A stretch of 64,000 bases of DNA from Candidatus Acutalibacter stercorigallinarum (lineage in GTDB: Bacteria; Bacillota; Clostridia; Oscillospirales; Acutalibacteraceae): positions 37,490 through 101,489 of the forward strand of contig DXIW01000028.1 in NCBI GenBank assembly GCA_019112625.1, written 5' to 3'. The notes below the pieces were generated by a model. The model was given only the letters and a program-made list of their open reading frames with translations. It did no database searches and was not told the DNA's origin. The position numbers were made by a program, and so were the translations under genes. Below, one piece after another: positions 7,365 to 12,489 of the stretch; position 1 is the stretch's first letter; each line of letters begins with the position of its first letter.

Positions 7365-8792
7365 TCACTTTTTCCCGCCGGAAGCGGCAAACAGGTCGAT
7401 GTGCAGCCACTTTCCCCGGTACAGCCGCCCCAGGAAGATCAGCCCCCGGGCGCAGAGCTCCGCGGCCATGGCCAGCCACACGCCCACCAGCCCCAGACTC
7501 CCCACCAGGGCCAGGGACAGGGTGATGCGCACGCCCCACATGGAAGCCAGGCTGATGAGAAACGGCCCCTTGGAGTCCCCGGCGCCCCGCAGCGCGCCAG
7601 AGGCCACGATGGACGCCCCGAACAGGGGCTCGGCAAAGGCCACGATGCGCAGCACCTGGCTGCCCAGGTCGATGACCTCCGCCTCCTGGGAGAAGATCAT
7701 AATGAGCTGGGGGGCGAAGAGGAACAGCACCGCCCCGCCCAGGGTCATCATGCCCACGCCCATCCAGGTGACCATCCGGGCGAAGCGTTGGGCCAGGTCC
7801 TTCCGCCCCGCGCCGATGGCCTGGCCCACCAGGGTGGTGCCGGCCACCGCCACGCCGGAGGCCGGCAGGTAGCTGATGGATTCCGCGGTCACCGCCAGGT
7901 GGTTGGCCGCCACCGCCACGGTGCCGATGCCGGTGATGATGGCGGTGATGACGATCTGGGCCACGCACATGATGGAGCGCTCCAGGGCGGCGGGAAGCCC
8001 CAATCGCCAGGCGGCCAGCAGGCAGCCCCGCTCGAACTTATAGCGCTGGTGCAGGCTGATGCGGATGGGGGACTTTTTGCGGAACAGGGCCGCCAGAAAC
8101 AGCAGGCACACCAGGGCGGTGGAGAGCCCCGAGGCAAAGGCCGCGCCCCCTACGCCCCATCCCGCGCCCCACATGGTGAAGCGCAAGCCCAGCACCTCCA
8201 CCGGGCGGGTGGGGTAGATGAACAAGGTGTTGAGAATCACGTTGAACACATTGATCATCAGGTTGAGGACCATGGGGGTCTTGGTGTCCCCGGCGCAGCG
8301 GATGGCGGCGCTGAACATGTTGGTGCCCAGGGTGAAGGGCATGGCGCAGGCCATGATCCGGAAGTACAGGGAGGCGTCCCCCCGGACGGCGGGCTCGGCG
8401 CCCAACAGGGCGGGCAGCGGGAAGGAGAGGGCGAATCCCACCGCCCCCATGAGGATGCCGAAGAGGACGGTAAAGCGCAGGCTCTGCCACACCACCCGCC
8501 TGGCGTCCTCCCCCCGGCCGGCCCCCAGGTGCTGGGCCACCTGCACGGAAAAGCCGATGGCCGCCGCGGCGAAAAACCCGTTGAACAGCCAGGTGGTGCT
8601 GGCGGTAAGGCCCACCGCCGCCGTGGCCTGGGAGCCCAGGGACCCCACCATGGCGGTGTCCACGTACTGCACCAGGGTGATCATGATCTGCTCGACAATG
8701 GCGGGCCAGGCCAAAAACAGCACCGCGCCCAGGGTGGACTTTACCGGCGGGGTGCCCTGGTGGGCGAGCAGCTTCGAAATGCGGTCGCTCAT
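7365..8792 (-). CDS. MATE-family multidrug/metabolite efflux transporter
   Basis: A 475-residue polytopic membrane protein of the MatE family, which exports drugs or metabolites in exchange for Na+ or H+. The two MATE halves are visible as repeated patterns: LAWPAIVEQIMITLVQYVDT near residues 28-47 in the N-half and the matching LGLPAALERSIMCVAQIVIT in the C-half. GAGRGEDARRV and GAGRKDLAQRFA mark the equivalent loops, and the number of hydrophobic segments fits twelve helices. Its ATG overlaps the stop of the upstream Dabb gene (ATGA), so the pair is one operon. The substrate cannot be told from sequence. Confidence 0.93.
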   Translation of the reverse strand: MSDRISKLLAHQGTPPVKSTLGAVLFLAWPAIVEQIMITLVQYVDTAMVGSLGSQATAAVGLTASTTWLFNGFFAAAAIGFSVQVAQHLGAGRGEDARRVVWQSLRFTVLFGILMGAVGFALSFPLPALLGAEPAVRGDASLYFRIMACAMPFTLGTNMFSAAIRCAGDTKTPMVLNLMINVFNVILNTLFIYPTRPVEVLGLRFTMWGAGWGVGGAAFASGLSTALVCLLFLAALFRKKSPIRISLHQRYKFERGCLLAAWRLGLPAALERSIMCVAQIVITAIITGIGTVAVAANHLAVTAESISYLPASGVAVAGTTLVGQAIGAGRKDLAQRFARMVTWMGVGMMTLGGAVLFLFAPQLIMIFSQEAEVIDLGSQVLRIVAFAEPLFGASIVASGALRGAGDSKGPFLISLASMWGVRITLSLALVGSLGLVGVWLAMAAELCARGLIFLGRLYRGKWLHIDLFAASGGKK

Positions 8793-9100
8793 ACTTCGTA
8801 ATCGATGCTCACCCGGCCGTCAGGCTCCCGCAGCTCTTTCACGAACTGGCCGAAGGCCACGTGGCTGGGGTGCTTCTGATAGCGGAGCATCTCCTCCATA
8901 TTCCGGAAGGTGGACACCAGGATGTAGTCGTAATTCCCCGGCGCCGAGCCAGGCGCGCCGAAGTAGACCTCCAGGTCCGCGATCTCCGGGATCTCCTCTT
9001 TCAGGGCCAGCATCCTGGCCCGGGCGGCCTCCAGGTTTTCGGCCTTGGTCCTGCCCTGTGCCGTGTCTTTGAATTTGAACATGACGATATGCTTGAGCAT
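8789..9100 (-). CDS. Dabb-family (stress-responsive A/B barrel) protein
   Basis: A 103-residue dimeric alpha-beta barrel protein. It starts MLKHIVMFKFKD, the family signature with the first-strand His, continues with EIPEIADLEVY and DYILVSTF, and ends HVAFGQFVKEL. Members act as small stress proteins, monooxygenase-like enzymes or cyclases, and the role here is unknown. The ATG at 9100 was preferred to an upstream one because AAGGA lies ten bases before it and homologs begin at this Met. It is the first gene of an operon with the MATE transporter. Confidence 0.88.
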   Translation of the reverse strand: MLKHIVMFKFKDTAQGRTKAENLEAARARMLALKEEIPEIADLEVYFGAPGSAPGNYDYILVSTFRNMEEMLRYQKHPSHVAFGQFVKELREPDGRVSIDYEV

Positions 9101-9141
9101 CTCCGTTCGTTCCTTTCTCCCCAAAGGTGGCGTTTTCCCCC

Positions 9142-9170
9142 ATCTTACCTCATTCCGGGGAGAAATGCAA
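9142..9170 (-). promoter_or_regulatory. Promoter of the Dabb-MATE operon
   Basis: On the minus strand, TTGCAT (9170-9165), 17 bases, TAAGAT (9147-9142), about 40 bases upstream of the Dabb start. Confidence 0.68.
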
Positions 9171-9304
9171 GGGGGTTTGTGCCCTCCTGTTTCCGAGATT
9201 GTTCTTTCAAAGGTATCCCCGCGTTTTTGTGCCGGGACGTTTTCTTTTTCCGAAGCCGCAGGGGCGCAAAGCCGAGACTGTTTTGTGATTTTATTCCGGG
9301 GCCA

Positions 9305-9333
9305 TTGGCCCGCCCTGCGCAGTATGCTATACT
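9305..9333 (+). promoter_or_regulatory. Probable promoter driving array B
   Basis: TTGGCC (9305-9310), 17 bases, TATACT (9328-9333), with an overlapping TATAAT at 9333-9338. Transcription would begin within about ten bases of the first array repeat and run through array B toward XRE copy B. Confidence 0.65.
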
Positions 9334-9351
9334 ATAATAAGCGATTAGGCC

Positions 9352-9518
9352 GTCCCCCTCTTGGGGGCGTGGATAGAAATTTCACCTGCTCCCTGGTGAT
9401 GGGACGGAGAGCGGAGTCGCCCTCCCTTTGCGGAAGGCGTGGATAGAAATTTTGGCCTGGAGGACGGCAAGTACGGGCGAGCCAGTCGCCCCCTCTTGCG
9501 GGGGCGTGGATAAGAGAT
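9352..9518 (+). CRISPR. CRISPR-like mini-array B, three variable repeats and two spacers
   Basis: Units lie at 9352-9380, 9416-9450 and 9485-9518, separated by spacers of 35 and 34 bases. Each begins GTC, forms a G/C hairpin and ends GCGTGGATAGAAAT; the last has the changed tail GGATAAGAGAT. Stem arms change together between units (CCCCC with GGGGG in units one and three, CCCTCC with GGAAGG in unit two). Spacer one matches a spacer of array A with two mismatches. The array lies between a promoter and the XRE copy B leader in the same orientation. Type I-C-like; no cas genes nearby. Confidence 0.75.
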
Positions 9519-9603
9519 CAACCGGCGAAAAACCTGTCTTCCCCCCTTTTTTCTGTGGTGCGGCGGTATAAAAAGCGAAAAGTCTCTACAAAAATCGACA
9601 AAA

Positions 9604-9621
9604 CACGTCCCATAGGACGTG
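9604..9621. promoter_or_regulatory. 18-bp palindrome upstream of XRE copy B
   Basis: CACGTCCCATAGGACGTG has seven-base perfect arms around CATA and lies 76 bases before the TTG start, as in the two paralogs. A TATAAA (9567-9572) lies 31 bases upstream in the place of the third paralog's -10. Confidence 0.72.
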
Positions 9622-9696
9622 GTAGAATGGCGTTGTAACTGGTAAGATTTTCCTGCAAGCAAAAAGGTTCGTGTGGTTTTGTGGGAGGTCTTGCCG

Positions 9697-10026
9697 TTGC
9701 GAAGGTACGAGAGGCAGTTCCTTGTTTTTTGGGTCGGTCAGGTGCGGGGGTTCCGGCTGGAGAAGCACCTCACCCAGGAAAAGCTGGCGGAGGCGCTGTA
9801 CCTGTCGGCCCGCAGCTACCAAAAGCTGGAGCAGGGCGTCCACCAGCCATGCGCCACCACGCTGGCCCTGTTCCTCGGCCAGCTTACCGACCAGGAGGTC
9901 CTGGCCTTCGTCCGGACCTTCGCCCAGCTGGTGGAGACCGCCCGTTTTCAGGAGGCGCCCGATGCACATGAAATCACCCAACTCCCCGGAGAATCCCACC
10001 GCGCCCGTGCCCCTGGGGGACCATGA
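9697..10026 (+). CDS. XRE-family helix-turn-helix regulator, copy B
   Basis: A 109-residue Cro/C1-type HTH protein nearly identical to copy A (differences include LTDQEVL for LSEEVL). The HTH spans about residues 20-60, with QEKLAEALYLSARSYQKLE at its core. TTG at 9697 is the likely start: GGGAGG lies eight bases upstream and the context is shared by all paralogs. Upstream in-frame TTG codons at 9673 and 9691 are less well spaced. It overlaps the following small ORF by 65 bases. Probably a regulator of its own module. Confidence 0.82.
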   Translation: MRRYERQFLVFWVGQVRGFRLEKHLTQEKLAEALYLSARSYQKLEQGVHQPCATTLALFLGQLTDQEVLAFVRTFAQLVETARFQEAPDAHEITQLPGESHRARAPGGP

Positions 10027-10201
10027 CGTTTACGAGGACGAGAACACCCTGGTCAACCGCCTGTACTACGCGGTGCCCAGCTTTGAAGAGGGAAAATTTC
10101 ACTGCTCTTTCTTCTTTGAGGAAAACACCTTCCGCAAAGAGGAAAACGGGGAGTTGACGTTGGTCCACTCGGAATATGGGATAGACGCCGCTAAAATCTG
10201 A
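9962..10201 (+). CDS. Small acidic protein of the XRE module, copy B
   Basis: A 79-residue protein of unrecognised family. It is nearly identical to copy A through FFFEENTFRKEENGELTL, then has its own tail (VHSEYGIDAAKI). An AGGAGG site six bases before the ATG lies inside the XRE gene, so this frame is the intended one although it overlaps. There are no cysteines, signal peptide or membrane segment. Conservation of frame and body between the two copies, despite nucleotide changes, supports it being a real gene. Confidence 0.74.
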   Translation: MHMKSPNSPENPTAPVPLGDHDVYEDENTLVNRLYYAVPSFEEGKFHCSFFFEENTFRKEENGELTLVHSEYGIDAAKI

Positions 10202-10203
10202 GA

Positions 10204-10230
10204 GGCCGGTGCCCTATCCCCGGCTTTTTT
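10204..10230 (+). terminator. Terminator of the copy B module
   Basis: GCCGG pairs with CCGGC around a ten-base loop and is followed by TTTTTT, directly after the small ORF stop. Confidence 0.8.
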
Positions 10231-10275
10231 GGAAAAATCACAGGGCCGCACCCCGGGCGGTGGGCAGTCATCCCG

Positions 10276-10303
10276 TTGCATCTCCCGGCGGGCGTGGTAT
10301 AAT
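10276..10303 (+). promoter_or_regulatory. Promoter of the GyrI-like gene
   Basis: TTGCAT (10276-10281), 16 bases, TATAAT (10298-10303), 32 bases before the ATG. Confidence 0.78.
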
Positions 10304-10335
10304 GGGGGAAAGATATTTGCGGGGAGGCGGTACGG

Positions 10336-10800
10336 ATGTTCCGGGTGAGGAAGGAGGCCTTTGCCATCATCGGCAAGGAGGGCTCCACCGCGGAGGGCGA
10401 GGGCTTTATCCAAAAGCTGTGGCAGGAGGCCAACGGCCATTTCGATGAGATCGCCCACCTGGCAAAGCGGGGCCCGGGCGGGGAGCTGGTGGGCATCTGG
10501 GGGGCCATGACCGACTTTTCCCGCTCCTTCCGGCCCTGGGAGGACGGCTTCCGCCAGGGCCTGTACCTGGCGGGGGTGGAGTGCGCCGGCCAGGCGGAGG
10601 CGCCCGCCGGGTGGACAAAATGGACCATCCCCGGGTATGAGTACCTGGCGGTGGAAAATCGCGATGGGGCCTTTGGGGAAACCCTGGAGAGCCTGGGGGA
10701 GCAGGGGCTGTCTCTGGCGGGGGCGGTGCATGAATATACAGACCCGGCCACGGGGAAGGAGTACCTGTATTTTCCCATCAGGCGGCTGCCGCCGGAGTAG
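10336..10800 (+). CDS. GyrI-like effector-binding domain protein
   Basis: A 154-residue stand-alone SOUL/GyrI-type domain, the small-molecule-binding module also found at the C-terminus of AraC- and MerR-type regulators. It has the typical pattern of an N-terminal strand (FRVRKEAFAIIGKEG), the LVGIWGAM segment, GLYLAGVEC and a final strand with YLYFPIRRL. No DNA-binding domain is present. Stand-alone members may bind or hydrolyse hydrophobic compounds. It has its own promoter and is monocistronic. Confidence 0.8.
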   Translation: MFRVRKEAFAIIGKEGSTAEGEGFIQKLWQEANGHFDEIAHLAKRGPGGELVGIWGAMTDFSRSFRPWEDGFRQGLYLAGVECAGQAEAPAGWTKWTIPGYEYLAVENRDGAFGETLESLGEQGLSLAGAVHEYTDPATGKEYLYFPIRRLPPE

Positions 10801-10865
10801 GGGGAGGCCACTTCCCGATCACAATAAAAAAAGCCCGGCGGACCGGGCGGGAACAGCTGCATACA

Positions 10866-10905
10866 CCAAACCTCCAAAGGGAAGGATTCCTTTGGAGGTT
10901 TTCCT
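10866..10905 (+). terminator. Intrinsic terminator after the GyrI-like gene
   Basis: AAACCTCCAAAGG and CCTTTGGAGGTTTT form a perfect stem with an eight-base loop and a T-rich tail. It isolates the recombinase gene from upstream transcription. A TACAAT at 10923-10928 downstream is a weak promoter candidate for the recombinase. Confidence 0.9.
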
Positions 10906-10980
10906 TTGTGGATAGGATAGGCTACAATACAGTTCACAGCACAGGACTATGGCGGACAACCGCCAGAGGAGGTATGCAAC

Positions 10981-11826
10981 ATGGATGACCGGCGTATCAG
11001 CCGAGACCAGATCGAGGGCTTTGCCCGAATGCTGCGAAGGGAGGAGCTCCGCGAGAGCACCATCGAAAACTATCTCCGGCACGTGGCGGCGCTGGGGGCG
11101 TGGATGGGGGACGCGCCTGTGACCAAGGAGCGGGTGGCGGCGTGGAAGGAGTCGCTGCTGGAGGGCGGGCGCTGCCCCGGGACCGTGAACAGCATGCTGG
11201 TGTCCGCCAACCGGTTTCTGGCCTTTCTGGGGTGGGGCGACTGCCAGGTAAAGGCGCTGCGCGTCCAGCGCCAGCTCTTCCGGGAGAACCAGCGGGAGCT
11301 GACCCGGGGGGAGTTCGACCGGCTTATCGCCGCGGCCAGGGCGGCGGGGCGGGAACGGCTGCTCTTGCTGATGGAGACTATCTGCTCCACGGGCATCCGG
11401 GTAAGCGAGGTGAAGTATATCACCGTGGAGGCCCTGCGGTGCGGCAAGGCGGAGATCGCCCTGAAGGGCAAGATCCGCACCATCCTGCTCCCCGCCAGGC
11501 TGTGCCGGAAGCTGCTGAAGTACTGCAAAAAAAGAAACACCGTCTCCGGCGAGGTGTTCCTCACCAAAAACGGTTCCAGCCTGTCCCGCAAGCAGATCTG
11601 GGCGGAGATGAAGTCCCTGTGCGGGCTGGCGGGGGTGGCGCCCTCCAAGGTGTTCCCCCACAACCTGCGGCACCTGTTCGCCCGGGCCTTTTTCAAGGCC
11701 TGCCGGGACGTGGCCCAGCTGGCGGACGTGCTGGGCCACAGCTCTATGGAGACCACCCGCATCTACCTGATCTCCACCGGGGCGGAACACGCCCGCACCC
11801 TGGAGCAGCTGCGGCTGGTATCGTAG
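10981..11826 (+). CDS. Tyrosine recombinase, probable DNA invertase of the adjacent switch
   Basis: A 281-residue XerC/D-like site-specific recombinase. The N-terminal SAM-like core-binding domain covers about residues 8-90. The catalytic domain shows Arg in GIRVSE (about residue 140), the beta-hairpin Lys in LKGKIRT, HNLRHLF (His-x-x-Arg, about 222-228), and GHSSMETTRIY with the second His and the Tyr nucleophile (about 250-260). All catalytic residues are present. AGAGGAGG precedes the ATG. The gene ends three bases before a 19-bp repeat whose inverted partner lies 212 bases away, just upstream of the adhesin locus. It is therefore the natural candidate to invert that segment. No phage or ICE genes are nearby. 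Confidence 0.9.
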   Translation: MDDRRISRDQIEGFARMLRREELRESTIENYLRHVAALGAWMGDAPVTKERVAAWKESLLEGGRCPGTVNSMLVSANRFLAFLGWGDCQVKALRVQRQLFRENQRELTRGEFDRLIAAARAAGRERLLLLMETICSTGIRVSEVKYITVEALRCGKAEIALKGKIRTILLPARLCRKLLKYCKKRNTVSGEVFLTKNGSSLSRKQIWAEMKSLCGLAGVAPSKVFPHNLRHLFARAFFKACRDVAQLADVLGHSSMETTRIYLISTGAEHARTLEQLRLVS

Positions 11827-11829
11827 AGG

Positions 11830-11848
11830 ACAAAATAACGATATTGTC
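11830..11848 (+). repeat. Left inverted repeat of the putative invertible segment
   Basis: ACAAAATAACGATATTGTC; its reverse complement recurs at 12061-12079 with two mismatches. With the preceding G it also contains an internal dyad (GACAAAAT...ATATTGTC), the arm-spacer-arm form of a tyrosine recombinase core site. Confidence 0.85.
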
Positions 11849-11875
11849 TCAACATAAGCCCATAACTTACCCTAC

Positions 11876-11904
11876 ATTTTACCACAGGGCCTGGGAAAGA
11901 ACAA
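11876..11904 (-). promoter_or_regulatory. Promoter inside the invertible segment
   Basis: On the minus strand, TTGTTC (11904-11899), 17 bases, TAAAAT (11881-11876) preceded by TGG, giving an extended -10. It is the only convincing promoter seen in the segment on either strand. Confidence 0.68.
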
Positions 11905-11914
11905 GGTAAAATTA

Positions 11915-11991
11915 AAGAAAAGCGCAAGGAAATAGCCGAGGAACATGAATATGTGTTCTATCGGCTGGATTCGTGCGCTTTTCTTGTTTTT
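11915..11991. terminator. Long two-sided hairpin terminator inside the segment
   Basis: AAGAAAAGCGCA (11915-11926) pairs with TGCGCTTTTCTT (11974-11985). An inner stem AGCCGA..GAACA pairs with TGTTC..TCGGCT. T-rich sequence flanks it on both strands, so it can stop transcription from either side. Confidence 0.8.
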
Positions 11992-12060
11992 ACCGGGAAA
12001 TGGCCGGGCCAAAACCGGGGTTTTTGGTATCGATTTTTTGCAAACCGCCCGGGCGGACAG

Positions 12061-12079
12061 GACAATATCGTTAAATTGT
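12061..12079 (-). repeat. Right inverted repeat of the putative invertible segment
   Basis: On the plus strand GACAATATCGTTAAATTGT, matching the reverse complement of 11830-11848 at 17 of 19 positions, with a perfect 13-base core (TAACGATATTGTC). Confidence 0.85.
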
Positions 12080-12122
12080 AGAGCCCAGAGGACAGCCCAG
12101 GGCGCGGGAAATACCGGAAAGG

Positions 12123-12392
12123 ATGTGCTGGAGCGTGTACGAGCGAATGGGTTTGTTGGAACGCTGCACAGAGGAGGTGGGGTGCGCCTACCTTTCGGAT
12201 TTGCGGTATTTGGACACCGAGGAGAGGTTCCGCCTGGCGGGGGCCGTGGAGCAGATCCCCCCGGGGGACTACAGCCTGGCCGAGTGGAACGACGCCCTGG
12301 ACTACCTGGCAGGCGGGGCCCCCGCCCCTTCCACCGGGGAGGCAAAGCAGCGGCTTTTGCTGGGGCTTACCCGCCTGCGGTTTCAGAAATGA
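12123..12392 (+). CDS. Small hypothetical protein upstream of the adhesin
   Basis: An open frame of 89 codons between the right inverted repeat and the adhesin. It has a plausible composition (FRLAGAVEQIPPGDYSLAEWNDALDYL) and ends about 100 bases before the adhesin start. The ATG at 12123 has a purine-rich stretch too close upstream; a start at 12147 is possible. I recognise no domain. If real it would be the first gene under the invertible promoter and might couple switch state to adhesin expression; this is speculative. Confidence 0.5.
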   Translation: MCWSVYERMGLLERCTEEVGCAYLSDLRYLDTEERFRLAGAVEQIPPGDYSLAEWNDALDYLAGGAPAPSTGEAKQRLLLGLTRLRFQK

Positions 12393-12489
12393 CGATTTTA
12401 TGGCAGTGCCACACACGCCCGGGGGCGGCAGCCCGCCGGGGGAATAGCGAGAAAGGCAGCTCTGCCCTGTGAAAAGGAGTTCGATTTCC

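Larger units (their letters stand above)
9519..10160 (+). repeat. Inverted duplication, copy B (leader, XRE gene, small ORF)
   Basis: Counterpart of 5509-6154 in the opposite orientation. The two copies enclose about 3.4 kb with the third XRE gene, tRNA-Ala, MATE and Dabb genes. Homologous recombination between them would invert that segment. Confidence 0.88.
11849..12060. other. Putative 212-bp invertible promoter segment (OFF orientation here)
   Basis: This segment lies between two 19-bp inverted repeats, directly after a tyrosine recombinase gene and upstream of the giant surface-protein gene. Inside are one outward-facing promoter near the left repeat that points away from the adhesin (11876-11904, minus strand) and a long hairpin terminator in the middle (11915-11991). 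As drawn, the promoter fires toward the recombinase 3' end and the hairpin blocks plus-strand readthrough. After inversion the promoter would face the adhesin with the hairpin behind it. Confidence 0.78.

Noticed and set aside
5478..10201. A complete CRISPR-Cas locus.
   Set aside because: No Cas1, Cas2, Cas3, Cas5, Cas7 or Cas8 homolog is present anywhere in the window, so only orphan CRISPR-like arrays are claimed.
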